Assembly: GCA_014238625.1 (NCBI GenBank)
Contig: JABAAS010000023.1
Location: 1-12,788 of the forward strand
Reading direction: 5' to 3'
DNA: 12,788 nucleotides
Source of the DNA: Alphaproteobacteria bacterium
Lineage (GTDB): Bacteria; Pseudomonadota; Alphaproteobacteria; JABAAW01
Below the pieces are notes generated by a model that was given only the letters and a program-made list of their open reading frames with translations, had not been told where the DNA came from and did no database searches. The position numbers and the translations under genes were made by a program. Below, piece after piece: positions 1-8,259 of this stretch (position 1 is its first letter; every line of letters starts with the position of its first letter).

Positions 1-1083
1 TCGATGCGAGCGGATTTAGGAGTTGTTATTTCAGCTTCGCATAACCCTTATTGTGATAATGGTATCAAGCTGTTTGGTTCAGACGGCTTCAAGCTAGACG
101 ATAGTTCGGAGCAAGAGATAGAATCTTTAATGCACCAAGAATCGCTACGCAAGCGAGTTAGACCGGAGCGTTTAGGACGAGCGCAACGGATAGAGGACGC
201 GCCTGGTCGCTATATAGAGTTTGTTAAGAATTCATTTCCACGCGCGCTTAACTTAGATGGGCTTAGGATAGCATTAGATTGTGCGAACGGCGCTGCTTAC
301 CGCGTCATGCCGCCAATTTTTTGGGAGCTTGGAGCGAACATAGTCAAGCAAATAGGCACGAACCCTGATGGAACAAACATCAATAAAGACAGAGGAGTAA
401 CCTCTCCATCTCGTATAGCGGAGGTAACTAGGAATAGTAACGCGGATATCGGGATAGCGGTAGATGGAGATGCGGATCGCCTTTTAGTAGTCTCCTCGCA
501 AGGTAGTATCATTGATGGCAACCACCTACTGGCTGCTATCACGGAGCAGTTACGATCTAATGATGAGATACGCGGTGATAAGGTTGTATCGACGATACTT
601 GCGAACTTGGGCTTGGAGCGTTATCTGCAGGGTAAGTCTTTACATCTTCTCCGCACGAATGTTGGCGACCGCTATGTAGTGGAGCGTATGCGTCGAGAGG
701 GCAGCAACATAGGAGGCGAGCCTTCTGGTCACATAGTATTGAGCGACTATTCGACTACTGGCGATGCTTTGGTAGCGGCGTTGCAGGTTTGCGCGATAGT
801 TGTGCGTAGCGGTAAATCGGTGGATGAGTTTGAGAAACTATTCGAGCTAGTACCGCAACGCACTTTAGATGTTGCACTGCAAAATCATAAGATAGTTCTG
901 GAGCAAGATTCGATGAAACGCACGATTGAGCAATTACAACAACGTATTTCCTTGCGACAAGGCCGACTTCTTGTGCGTCCTTCTGGCACGGAGTCTGTAG
1001 TTCGCATCATGGCTGAGGGAGAGGACGAGGATTTACTACAAGAAACTTTGGAGGCTACGCGCGATGCGCTGCTGGCTGCATGA
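1..1083 (+). CDS. glmM: Phosphoglucosamine mutase GlmM, 5' end cut by the window
   Basis: GlmM interconverts glucosamine-6-phosphate and glucosamine-1-phosphate in the cytoplasm, feeding UDP-GlcNAc for peptidoglycan and lipopolysaccharide. Seen: the active-site serine loop SASHNP (about nt 31-48), the metal-binding DGDADR (463-480), the sugar-specificity segment GGEPSGH followed by STTGDALVAAL (about 712-780), and the C-terminal phosphate-binding RPSGTES (about 976-996). The order matches the alpha-D-phosphohexomutase family, and the GEPSG loop with SASHNP favours GlmM over phosphomannomutase. In the usual family length of about 445 residues the catalytic serine lies near residue 100. Here only about a dozen codons precede it, so roughly 90 N-terminal residues lie to the left. 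The ATG at 4 is an internal methionine, not the start. The stop codon overlaps the ATG of ribF (ATGA at 1080-1083), suggesting translational coupling. Confidence 0.96.
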   Translation, partial: SMRADLGVVISASHNPYCDNGIKLFGSDGFKLDDSSEQEIESLMHQESLRKRVRPERLGRAQRIEDAPGRYIEFVKNSFPRALNLDGLRIALDCANGAAYRVMPPIFWELGANIVKQIGTNPDGTNINKDRGVTSPSRIAEVTRNSNADIGIAVDGDADRLLVVSSQGSIIDGNHLLAAITEQLRSNDEIRGDKVVSTILANLGLERYLQGKSLHLLRTNVGDRYVVERMRREGSNIGGEPSGHIVLSDYSTTGDALVAALQVCAIVVRSGKSVDEFEKLFELVPQRTLDVALQNHKIVLEQDSMKRTIEQLQQRISLRQGRLLVRPSGTESVVRIMAEGEDEDLLQETLEATRDALLAA

Positions 1084-2114
1084 CGCAGCTGCTGCACTAT
1101 TGTTACGATGATCTTGCCTTTGTAACCGATAGAGTAGATGGGGTAGGAGTTTCTGCTGGCGGTAGCGTTGTTATCGGTAACTTTGATGGCTTGCATCGTG
1201 GGCATATGGCGCTATTGAGTAGCTTGCGAGAGCCTAGCTTTTCAGATTTTGCTGACCGCCCACTACCGCGCCCTTGGATAGTCCTGACCTTTGAGCCTCA
1301 CCCGCGTAGCTTTTTTTCGGCGAACCAACGACCAGAGAAGCGAGCTGAGTCGCCTTTGCGTTTGTCGAGCGTTGAGCAGAAACATAGATTGCTAGAGGAT
1401 TCTGCACTCGAGATAGATAGCTTGGTTGTGCTGCGCTTTGATGAGGGTTTATCGAAGATGCCTGCGCAAGACTTTGTTCAGGATTTTTTAGTTTCAAGTT
1501 TAGGTGCCAAGCATTTAGTTGTGGGGGAGGACTTCGCGTTTGGTCGCAACAGAGAGGGAACGCTAACGACCTTACGAGAGATGAGCACTCTGCTATCGAA
1601 TAAGGATATATTTTTTCGCGTGCATTGTTTCCCTACTCTATCGACGAGCTCAAGCAGCCCTACTGCCTATTCTTCGACCCGCGCGCGCGAGCTTTTACGC
1701 CTTGGTAGGCTAGAAGAGGTAAGAGAGATACTAGGCAGAGATTTCGAGATAGAAGGTGTTGTTATAAGAGGCAAGGGCTTGGGCAGCGAGCTAGGCTTTC
1801 CGACGGCGAACATTGATCCGCAAGATTATTGCCACCCTTTATTTGGAGTTTACTGCGTGCGAGTTTTACATAATGGGGTTATGCATGAAGCGGTAGCGAG
1901 TTTTGGCGAGCGTCCTACTTTAGGTGCGGGTTTGCAACCGCTTTTAGAAGTACACTTTTTCGACTGCCCGAACGACTTATACGGCTCTAAGTTGCGAGTT
2001 TCTTTTGAGAAATTTCAACGCAAGGAGGAGAACTACGCTTCGCTGGATGCGTTAAGATTGCAAATAAAAGAGGATGTCAAACTAGCCAAGCAATACTTCT
2101 ATGAAGAGAGCTGA
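1080..2114 (+). CDS. ribF: Bifunctional riboflavin kinase / FAD synthetase RibF
   Basis: RibF phosphorylates riboflavin to FMN and adenylates FMN to FAD. At 344 residues it is slightly longer than the usual 305-330. The N-terminal nucleotidyltransferase half has GNFDGLHRGH (residues 33-42), the TFEPHPRSFF segment, and the SSTRARELL motif that closes the FAD synthetase domain. The C-terminal kinase half starts at GRDFEIEGVVIRGKGLG, continues with LGFPTANI, and contains the FGERPTLG and LLEVHFFD segments that carry the expected catalytic glutamate. The ATG at 1080 overlaps the glmM stop. No Shine-Dalgarno is seen, which fits coupling to glmM, and the next methionine lies after the GNFDG motif, so this is the only workable start. 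The end overlaps dapB by 14 bases in another frame. Its place between a cell-wall sugar gene and a lysine-pathway gene gives no functional clue beyond co-expression. Confidence 0.96.
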   Translation: MTQLLHYCYDDLAFVTDRVDGVGVSAGGSVVIGNFDGLHRGHMALLSSLREPSFSDFADRPLPRPWIVLTFEPHPRSFFSANQRPEKRAESPLRLSSVEQKHRLLEDSALEIDSLVVLRFDEGLSKMPAQDFVQDFLVSSLGAKHLVVGEDFAFGRNREGTLTTLREMSTLLSNKDIFFRVHCFPTLSTSSSSPTAYSSTRARELLRLGRLEEVREILGRDFEIEGVVIRGKGLGSELGFPTANIDPQDYCHPLFGVYCVRVLHNGVMHEAVASFGERPTLGAGLQPLLEVHFFDCPNDLYGSKLRVSFEKFQRKEENYASLDALRLQIKEDVKLAKQYFYEES

Positions 2115-2952
2115 TAAAAACACAAGAGTTTCTCTAGCGATTTTCGGTGCTGGCGGTCGCATGGGTCAGGCATTATTGCAAGAGTGCGAAGAGGAGCCTC
2201 GCGTTGAGGAGGTTTTAGCTATTTTTTCGCCCCAGCAAATAGCGAGAAGGAAAGAGAGTAAGTTAGAATCTAGCGATGATCTGCTATCTTTGAGCAAGTT
2301 CGCGAAAGCGCGCGCGCCTTTATCTGGCGAGGATGCGATTAGTAGCGTTTGTTCTGTTGGTGCTGCGATTGATTTCACGCCACCTGCGGCTGCCTTGGAG
2401 CATGCGCTTTTGGCGAAAAAACATGGCTGCCCTTTTGTGTGCGGCACGACTGGTTTTAGCGATGATGAGATGAATAATTTGCGGCAGATTTCAGAAGGCT
2501 GCGCTTTAGTCTATGCGTCAAATTTTTCATTGTCGGTTGCTCTACTTAGTTCATTAGTTATGCGAGCTGCGCGCCTGTTACCAGCCACGCATTTTGACGC
2601 GGAGATTATGGAGATGCACCATCGTAAGAAAGTTGATTCTCCCTCTGGCACGGCTTTGCGTTTAGGAGAGTCTATTGCTAAGGCGCGTGGTGAGGAGCAT
2701 CTGGGGGAGCAACCCGTTATTGATCGCTCTGGCTTGCGGGCGCGGGGAGGAGTTGGCTATGGAGTATTGCGCGGTGGCGGAGTTGTTGGCGAGCACCGCG
2801 TATTATTTGCGAGCGACAAGGAACGCCTTACACTTAGCCACGAGTCTTTTTCTCGTTCTATTTTTGCGCGAGGAGCCTTGTCGTCTGCTTTATGGGCGAT
2901 AGAACAGAGAGCGGGCTTTTACTCTATTGACGATGTATTAGGTATAGATTGA
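2101..2952 (+). CDS. dapB: 4-hydroxy-tetrahydrodipicolinate reductase DapB
   Basis: DapB reduces the DapA product to tetrahydrodipicolinate with NAD(P)H in the diaminopimelate/lysine pathway. Seen: an N-terminal Rossmann nucleotide loop FGAGGRMG (residues 15-22), the CGTTGFS segment, a conserved ASNFS motif, and the catalytic/substrate segment MHHRKKVDSPSGTAL. In that segment H173 and K177 correspond to the E. coli catalytic His159 and Lys163, and the SGT residues bind substrate. The C-terminus (SIDDVLGID) resembles the family ending. At 283 residues it is slightly longer than the usual 265-275; the extra residues fall between the Rossmann loop and the CGTTGF segment (a charged QQIARRKESK region). 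The start lies 14 bases inside ribF, and no strong ribosome binding site precedes it, so translation is probably coupled. It is the last gene of the + strand run. Confidence 0.97.
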   Translation: MKRADKNTRVSLAIFGAGGRMGQALLQECEEEPRVEEVLAIFSPQQIARRKESKLESSDDLLSLSKFAKARAPLSGEDAISSVCSVGAAIDFTPPAAALEHALLAKKHGCPFVCGTTGFSDDEMNNLRQISEGCALVYASNFSLSVALLSSLVMRAARLLPATHFDAEIMEMHHRKKVDSPSGTALRLGESIAKARGEEHLGEQPVIDRSGLRARGGVGYGVLRGGGVVGEHRVLFASDKERLTLSHESFSRSIFARGALSSALWAIEQRAGFYSIDDVLGID

Positions 2953-3233
2953 TAATTTATACCGAAAGTTTTCTCAATATAAGCAAACTTGAAATCATGC
3001 ATATATCTAATAATAAATTATAAAATAGTAATTTGCGCCAGATAGTTAAGAGTTTTATTATTTATTGAACATATTAATTAAAAAAATATTCAATAATAAA
3101 TAATTCTAATTTTTTTAGAAAATATTAATATAAAAAATCAGCCGCGCATTGATTACCATTTTTCAACGCCCGCTAATATAATAAGATTGAAATCTACCTA
3201 TATCGCATAAAATTTGTTACGCGCTGTTGAGAG
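2953..3233. other. AT-rich convergent spacer, no gene seen
   Basis: A very AT-rich stretch between the dapB stop and the 3' end of the tRNA gene on the other strand. It contains an inverted repeat TTATTGAA (3062-3069) / TTCAATAA (3089-3096), a second short one TTCTAA (3104-3109) / TTAGAA (3115-3120) around a T run, and a 10-base palindrome ATATTAATAT (3122-3131). No GC-rich intrinsic terminator and no supportable reading frame is visible on either strand. The composition differs sharply from the flanking genes. It probably serves only to end both convergent units, but no terminator can be named. Confidence 0.6.
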
Positions 3234-3304
3234 CTGGGGTGGTAGGATTCGAACCCACGATCACGAGACCAAAACCCGTTGCCTTACCACTTGGCTACAC
3301 CCCA
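3234..3304 (-). tRNA. tRNA-Gln (anticodon TTG)
   Basis: The reverse complement folds into a complete cloverleaf of 71 bases. The 7-bp acceptor pairs TGGGGTG with CACCCCA, followed by discriminator G. The D arm is GCC/GGC. A 5-bp anticodon stem ACGGG/CTCGT (one G-T pair) closes the loop TTTTGGT, and a 5-bp T stem GTGGG/CCTAC closes the canonical TTCGAAT loop. The anticodon is TTG at 3272-3270, reading CAA and CAG (by wobble) as glutamine. The weak first acceptor base T fits known glutamine tRNAs. The 3' CCA is not encoded (the next bases are CTC) and must be added enzymatically. The gene lies downstream of ispE on the same strand. Confidence 0.96.
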
Positions 3305-3322
3305 TCGATTATCAGTGCCTAT

Positions 3323-3351
3323 GCTATAGCGTAGAGAATACTATAGACCAA
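3323..3351 (-). promoter_or_regulatory. Candidate sigma70-like promoter for tRNA-Gln
   Basis: On the minus strand, TTGGTC (3351-3346) and TATAGC (3328-3323) are separated by 17 bases. Transcription would start roughly 10 bases upstream of the mature tRNA 5' end at 3304. Spacing is ideal, but the -10 matches the consensus at only four positions, and read-through from ispE is the alternative. Confidence 0.4.
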
Positions 3352-3398
3352 ATAGCTTGCACAAAAAAATACAAAGTTACCTCTTATGCGATAAATTT

Positions 3399-4286
3399 TC
3401 ATCCGAGAAACTCTGTAGCGAGCACATTGCTAAAGCCGCTCAACCTCAGCTTTTCTGCTATATTTTCCTGAGCGCCAAGTTTAGTCAAACCGAAGCAAGC
3501 AGACCCGCTGCCAGTCATGCGAGCGCATAAGATTCCCTCGCTTGCACGCAGAGCCTCTATCCTGTTAGCCACTCTAGCATCCAAGCTAGAAGCGGCATCC
3601 TGCAAATCGTTTCGCATATCTATTATTTCTTGCATTCGATTTTGCGGATAGACTTTTTTACCTTTAGGAGCACCCGTAGCTCTTGCTACAAGCGAGTATC
3701 GATTATAAACCTCGCTGGTTGCCAAACCCTCACCGCAAAGTAGAACGACCCCACAAGGCTTCAGATTTTCTAGTCGAGCGATTTTCTCGCCCGTTCCTTC
3801 GACGAGAAGGTTATTGGTATTCTCTCGTAGCATGAATAGTGAGACATCGGAGCCGACTTCTTTTGCGATATCGAGCCATTTTTTTTGCGAGAGATTAATC
3901 TTTTTTTGAGCGCATAGCAAGAATTCAGCGGCGTTGCTAGAACCTCCGCCTAGTCCCGCGGCGGCTGGTATATTTTTGAGCAGCGTTATTTTCCAATGTT
4001 GCGATTTTTGCATAACGCGTTCGAGCGCGCGCGCGGCACGGATGACCAGATTATCTTCACCGCTTGTAATTGTAGCAGAGCTGACCTCCGCCTGCTTATC
4101 GATGACCTGTAAGTGAATGCCGCCTTTTAGCCTTTGCTCGACTAGTAATACATCGTGCAGTTTTAGAAAAACGACGGAGCTTTTAATCTGGTGTAATTTT
4201 TTATCGTTTTTTTGTAGCTTTTTTGCACCGACCTGCAACGAAAGATTCAGCTTTGCATGAGCGAGCAACCTATTTTCGGCTATCAC
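3399..4286 (-). CDS. ispE: 4-diphosphocytidyl-2-C-methyl-D-erythritol kinase IspE
   Basis: IspE phosphorylates CDP-methylerythritol in the MEP pathway that makes isoprenoid precursors, for example for the undecaprenyl carrier and quinones. It is a GHMP-family kinase of 295 residues, near the usual 280-300. Seen: N-terminal AHAKLNLSL with the conserved lysine K12, the ATP-binding glycine loop PAAAGLGGGSSNAA (107-120), GSDVSLF with the expected catalytic aspartate D147, and the C-terminal GSGSACFGL loop (259-267). The substrate segment usually written GYH reads KLH here, so the tyrosine is replaced while the histidine is kept. The start codon is GTG at 4286; no other start precedes the AKLNL motif. 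It follows an AAAGAGAA stretch, a weak ribosome binding site. The gene starts 11 bases after the TPR-protein stop, so the two are probably co-transcribed. Confidence 0.95.
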   Translation of the reverse strand: MIAENRLLAHAKLNLSLQVGAKKLQKNDKKLHQIKSSVVFLKLHDVLLVEQRLKGGIHLQVIDKQAEVSSATITSGEDNLVIRAARALERVMQKSQHWKITLLKNIPAAAGLGGGSSNAAEFLLCAQKKINLSQKKWLDIAKEVGSDVSLFMLRENTNNLLVEGTGEKIARLENLKPCGVVLLCGEGLATSEVYNRYSLVARATGAPKGKKVYPQNRMQEIIDMRNDLQDAASSLDARVANRIEALRASEGILCARMTGSGSACFGLTKLGAQENIAEKLRLSGFSNVLATEFLG

Positions 4287-4297
4287 TTTTTTCTCTT

Positions 4298-6256
4298 TTA
4301 TTTTGGCAGTCCGTTTTCGAGTTTTTGTTGTACTCTTTTGAGTAGCTCTTTATCTTTGCTCTCGAAGTCGAGCACCCTAGCCCACTGGTATCTAGCCTCG
4401 ATCAACCTACCTACCTTCCAATATACATCGCCGAGATGATCATTAATTGTTGGGTCTTCTGGCTCGAATATAATTGCTTTCTCTAGTGCTTGTAGAGCCT
4501 CCTGATAATCTTGCAACCTATAGTAAGCCCAGCCAAGAGAATCGACGACTGCTCCGCTTCCCTGTCGCAGAGTTACAGCTTTTTTCAGCATTTCGAGAGC
4601 TTGTTCGTATCTTTCGTTATTTTCGAGATCGAGCCAAGAATATGCGAGATAGTTCATGACCATTGGTTGTTCTGGCTCGAGTTCGAGAGCTTCTAGGAAG
4701 TTTTTTTCTGCTTGCGTCCACATACCGTTGCGCTCTAAGGATACTCCTCTTTCGTAGAACAACCTCCAGTATGCATTTTTTTTATCTTGCGAGAATTGTT
4801 TAGATTTTTTTCTATACAATTTTACGGCTTTATCAAAGAATGGAACTGCATTTTCGTGTTCATCTGCGACTCGATAGAACGAGCCTGCGTACCACCAAGC
4901 CAATATTTCATCTTCTTTTTCTGCCTGCATATTTTTCAGAATATCTATTGCTTGCTGAAATTTATCGAGTTGAGGATTTTTTTGCTGTAATTTTGCTTGT
5001 TTTCTTAGCAGCTCTGCTTGTTGCAATAGGCTTTGTCGATAGTATATGGATTCTTTATCGACCAGTGTTGAGACCTGCAAGGCTTCGTCGTGTTGCTGGT
5101 ATTCGCCCAATGCGTCGCTGAGCAATATTTTTGCGTATTGTGACGATGGATCGGTTTCAGTGGCTATTCTTGCGAGCATCAACTTTGCGCCTATGGAGCG
5201 CTCTGAGCTTGCGAGGTCTGCGAGCGATCTAGCGAGGAAGAATGTTGCTTTTTCTTTTTCTTTGCTTGGGAGTATATTTAGTTTTTCGCCCGCCTCGATT
5301 CGTCGATGCATCTCATCGAGGAACAGACTACTTGCTTGAGGTTGATTTTTAAAGGTTGATAGAGCTGCCAATGCTTCATTTTTTTCATCATTTTCAGCGT
5401 GATGCAATGCCTGCGCCCATACGAAAGAAAGGTTATTAGAGTTATTTTTCTGTTCGCGCAAGATTTGTTGCAAGTTTTTTTTCTCTCCCCGAGCCAAAGC
5501 TGCGTATATTCGCAGTAGCTGTGCGAAATTTTCTAATGACTCTTGTTCTATTTCGCGCAGAGCGGACATTTCACCACGAGTATCATTTAGTGCGTATGCG
5601 ATCCAGAATCTATATGTTGGAGCGCTATATCGGACGAAATCTCCGAATCCTGATAGGTCTCCGATGGTTTTGCGCGCTTTTTTTGGTTTATTGTTGCGCA
5701 TTTGCTTTGAAGCTATGAGGAATCTGGCAATAAACCCGTGAATATTTTTTTTACTTTTGAATTTTTCAGCTATGGGCAAGGCTTTTTCTATATCTCCGGC
5801 GCGCAGATGAGCTAGGAGAGCTCTCTGCCAGACTTGTTCTGTTTGTATTCGGGAAGTTAATCGAGTAGCTATTTCTGATGCTCGAGGGAATTCCTGCACG
5901 AACTCTGCGTGTCCTAGAGCGAGGTAATCGCCGGACAGATTACCGGTTATGTTTCTAGCGAATATGAGCGAGCGTGCTCTATCGAAGAGTTGAGGATTTT
6001 TCAGTTTATTGCTCCAAGCTATCAGCCCTGCTACCACTTTTGCCTGCGAGCTTTCGATGAATGATTTTATTTTGTATTTATATTGATTGAGTTCCGAGTT
6101 TTTTTCTTGTGCTGTTGTTTGCGCGAGCGAATTTTTTTGTATAGATTTTTCTTGTGCACTTGCCTCGAGGCAGACGGGATTGTTTAGAGCGAAGAGCACT
6201 AGCACGAATAGGATTATCACCTTTTGCGTTATTTTTTTTAATTTCATGCTTTTCAT
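4298..6256 (-). CDS. Exported TPR-repeat protein, function unknown
   Basis: A 652-residue protein with an N-terminal Sec signal: basic MKSMKLKK, a hydrophobic stretch at about 13-24, then ASA|Q giving a likely cleavage after residue 34. A cysteine at 29 lies in NPVC, which is not a good lipobox, so a lipoprotein is less likely. The central part is helix-rich, charged and Gln/Lys/Glu-rich. From about residue 448 to 640 there are four or five recognisable tetratricopeptide repeats (for example GSFYRVADEHENAVPFFDKA, DSLGWAYYRLQDYQEALQAL, DHLGDVYWKVGRLIEA). TPRs are protein-binding scaffolds; a periplasmic location is inferred. Position directly upstream of ispE resembles an arrangement known to me from alphaproteobacteria, where the protein is also uncharacterised. 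A second ATG at 6247 (residue 4) could be the true start. Neither has a convincing ribosome binding site. Confidence 0.85.
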   Translation of the reverse strand: MKSMKLKKITQKVIILFVLVLFALNNPVCLEASAQEKSIQKNSLAQTTAQEKNSELNQYKYKIKSFIESSQAKVVAGLIAWSNKLKNPQLFDRARSLIFARNITGNLSGDYLALGHAEFVQEFPRASEIATRLTSRIQTEQVWQRALLAHLRAGDIEKALPIAEKFKSKKNIHGFIARFLIASKQMRNNKPKKARKTIGDLSGFGDFVRYSAPTYRFWIAYALNDTRGEMSALREIEQESLENFAQLLRIYAALARGEKKNLQQILREQKNNSNNLSFVWAQALHHAENDEKNEALAALSTFKNQPQASSLFLDEMHRRIEAGEKLNILPSKEKEKATFFLARSLADLASSERSIGAKLMLARIATETDPSSQYAKILLSDALGEYQQHDEALQVSTLVDKESIYYRQSLLQQAELLRKQAKLQQKNPQLDKFQQAIDILKNMQAEKEDEILAWWYAGSFYRVADEHENAVPFFDKAVKLYRKKSKQFSQDKKNAYWRLFYERGVSLERNGMWTQAEKNFLEALELEPEQPMVMNYLAYSWLDLENNERYEQALEMLKKAVTLRQGSGAVVDSLGWAYYRLQDYQEALQALEKAIIFEPEDPTINDHLGDVYWKVGRLIEARYQWARVLDFESKDKELLKRVQQKLENGLPK

Positions 6257-6297
6257 TTATTTTTACCGCTTTATATCGCTTATTTACGCTCTTGTCT

Positions 6298-8139
6298 TTA
6301 TACCTGCCGAGCGGACATTCTGCTCCACAATTGAGCATATATGCCTTCTTTCCGCAATAGAGAGTGGTGGGTTCCACTTTCGTAGCACTTTCCTTTTTGC
6401 AGCACGAATATTTTATCTGCGTTGAGTATAGTTGTTAGCCTATGGGCGATAGTTATGACGGTGCGCCCTTTCATGACTTGATCGAGAGTTTGCTGTAGCA
6501 ATCTTTCGGTTTCGTTGTCGAGAGCGGCGGTAGCTTCGTCGAGCAAGAGTATGGGAGCGTTTTTATATAAGGCTCTTGCGAGGGCGATTCGTTGTTGCTG
6601 TCCGCCGGATAGACGGCATCCTCTTTCACCGACTTCTGTATCCAAGCCGTCTGGCAACTCTTGAATGAATTTTTTAGCTTCAGCATCTTCGATGGCTTTG
6701 AGCAATTTTATTTCGTTGATATTTTCAGCCCCGAGCGCGATATTTGCGCGCAGAGTATCGTTGAAGATACCGATATCTTGCGAGACGAAAGCGATTTTAT
6801 CTCTGAGACTTTGCATAGAGCAACCTGCGATGTTCTGTCCGTCGATGAGTATCTCACCACTATCGATATCGTGGAATCTTAGCAAGACGCTGAGCAGAGT
6901 AGATTTTCCGGCACCGGAAGCCCCGACGATAGCGGCCTTGCTCCCACCTTTGACCCTGAAGGATAGTTTGTTTAGCGCGGGAGGAATATCGAGCACCTGC
7001 TTGGCGCTATTATTTTTTTTGCGAGCGTCTATCTCTTCGTCGCTTAGTTCTTTGTGATAGGAGAAAGATACATTGCGCAGGGTTATATCGCCGCTGTCTA
7101 TGACCAAGGGTTTAGCTCGAGGTTTATCTACTATTGTAGCCTTCTGCTCTATGGTTCGATAGAAATTGTTTAGAGCAGCGATACTTTCTTGCAGATCGAC
7201 ATTGAAATTGACCAATGTTCGCACTGGTTGTAGTAGCAATAGCAAGGCTACGACGAAGGACATGACTCCGCCAATGGATAGCTGATCGGCGCGAATTTGC
7301 AATCCACCGAACAGTACGACGAAGGCGAAGGATAATCCGACGAGCACCTCGACGATGGGCATTGCTTTTGCTTGGGAGTAGCTAGTGCGCTTGTTCCAAA
7401 AGAACAGAGCGTCGAAGTGTTTATCTGCGAGTTTTAGATATTTAGGCTCTGCATTATAAGCTTTGAGATGCCTTATACCTTTGAATGTTTCGTCGAGGAA
7501 TTTTCCGGTATCGCCTATTTTTTTCTGAGTTTGAGAAGCGGCGTGCCTAGTTATTTTAGAGAGCCAACGTATAGGCAGGTATATCAATAGAATGAAGAAG
7601 AAGGTTATCAAGGAGAGACGCCAGTCTGTGTAGAACATATTGAAGAGATATGCTACTACGAGGACGGAATCTCTAAGCATTATTATGAACAGTCGCGAGA
7701 GGCTATTTCTGATCATATGCATGTTAGCGATCATAAGAGAGACATATTTACCTGTTGATTCTTTTTGCATGAAATAGACATCGTTAGAGATTAGATGCCT
7801 ATATAGTATTTTTTGCAGGTCTCTGAAGATAGCACTACCGACATATCCGCTTTGCGATATTTGTAGATAGTATGCGATTGCGCGCAGAACTGAGAAAGAG
7901 AACATCAGTAGCATCAGCCAATATATTACGCTGCCGCCATCTACTGAGAACCCTTTATCGAGTATGGGTTCCAACAACCTTACTTGAGCAAATGCGGTTA
8001 GCGAGAATATCACCAGTCCTATTGCTGCGAGTGCGATACGAGTTTTATATTGCTTTAGGTATTGCAAAGCGAATTGCCGCAAGACTGCCTTGCGTTCTTT
8101 TTGCTTTGGTTGTTTTTTGGAGTAGGTATTTTTTTTCAT
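6298..8139 (-). CDS. Fused ABC exporter, MsbA / lipid-export type
   Basis: A 613-residue half-transporter with the membrane domain N-terminal and the ATPase C-terminal, which would work as a homodimer in the inner membrane. Hydrophobic segments lie at about 35-52, 70-92, 150-172, 174-190, 262-280 and 289-305, as in type IV exporters. The ATPase has Walker A GASGAGKST (406-414), Q-loop FVSQD (451-455), signature LSGGQQQRIA (510-519), Walker B ILLLDEATA (530-538) and the switch histidine in TIAHR (566). All catalytic residues are present. The family includes MsbA lipid A flippases and multidrug exporters; the substrate cannot be read from sequence. An HlyB-type toxin exporter is less likely because there is no N-terminal peptidase-like domain and no membrane-fusion partner nearby. 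A charged insert of about 25 residues (about 363-388) lies between the Tyr of the A-loop and Walker A. No clear Shine-Dalgarno precedes the ATG at 8139. The TPR gene follows after 41 bases. Confidence 0.9.
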   Translation of the reverse strand: MKKNTYSKKQPKQKERKAVLRQFALQYLKQYKTRIALAAIGLVIFSLTAFAQVRLLEPILDKGFSVDGGSVIYWLMLLMFSFSVLRAIAYYLQISQSGYVGSAIFRDLQKILYRHLISNDVYFMQKESTGKYVSLMIANMHMIRNSLSRLFIIMLRDSVLVVAYLFNMFYTDWRLSLITFFFILLIYLPIRWLSKITRHAASQTQKKIGDTGKFLDETFKGIRHLKAYNAEPKYLKLADKHFDALFFWNKRTSYSQAKAMPIVEVLVGLSFAFVVLFGGLQIRADQLSIGGVMSFVVALLLLLQPVRTLVNFNVDLQESIAALNNFYRTIEQKATIVDKPRAKPLVIDSGDITLRNVSFSYHKELSDEEIDARKKNNSAKQVLDIPPALNKLSFRVKGGSKAAIVGASGAGKSTLLSVLLRFHDIDSGEILIDGQNIAGCSMQSLRDKIAFVSQDIGIFNDTLRANIALGAENINEIKLLKAIEDAEAKKFIQELPDGLDTEVGERGCRLSGGQQQRIALARALYKNAPILLLDEATAALDNETERLLQQTLDQVMKGRTVITIAHRLTTILNADKIFVLQKGKCYESGTHHSLLRKEGIYAQLWSRMSARQV

Positions 8140-8192
8140 GCGAGGAGCTTATTTCTGCCATGCTTCTGGCTTGTTAGTATTATTAGTCATAT

Positions 8193-8208
8193 TAACGATG
8201 ATTCGTTA
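8193..8208. promoter_or_regulatory. Inverted repeat in divergent promoter region (possible operator)
   Basis: TAACGA (8193-8198) and TCGTTA (8203-8208) form a perfect 6-base inverted repeat around TGAT. It sits between the divergent ABC and lpdA genes and overlaps or abuts the candidate -35 of lpdA. A dimeric repressor could bind such a site. This is only a pattern; no regulator family is recognised. Confidence 0.25.
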
Positions 8209-8235
8209 TTAGGGATTATGAATATATTGTATACT
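8206..8235 (+). promoter_or_regulatory. Candidate promoter of lpdA
   Basis: TATACT (8230-8235) is a good -10 element (five of six consensus positions). An 18-base spacing upstream gives TTATTA (8206-8211), a poor -35. Transcription would start near 8242, about 30 bases before the lpdA start codon. Confidence 0.35.
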
Positions 8236-8253
8236 TTGGCTATCTTACTTACG

Positions 8254-8259
8254 AGGAGG
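8254..8259 (+). promoter_or_regulatory. Shine-Dalgarno of lpdA
   Basis: AGGAGG lies 11 bases before the ATG at 8271. The spacing is a little long, but this is the strongest ribosome binding site on the + strand in the window and it supports the start that includes the repetitive N-terminal tail. Confidence 0.7.

Noticed and set aside
3104..3120. TTCTAA-TTTTT-TTAGAA as a terminator of dapB.
   Set aside because: The stem is only six mostly A-T pairs and the T run lies in the loop rather than after the stem.
3214..3471. Open frame across the tRNA on the + strand.
   Set aside because: It runs through the tRNA gene and the end of ispE, and its protein shows no recognisable feature.
6298..8139. 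The ABC exporter as the secretion ATPase for the RTX protein.
   Set aside because: No membrane-fusion or outer-membrane partner is adjacent, there is no HlyB-like N-terminal domain, and lpdA lies between the two genes. The context with ispE suggests lipid or general export.
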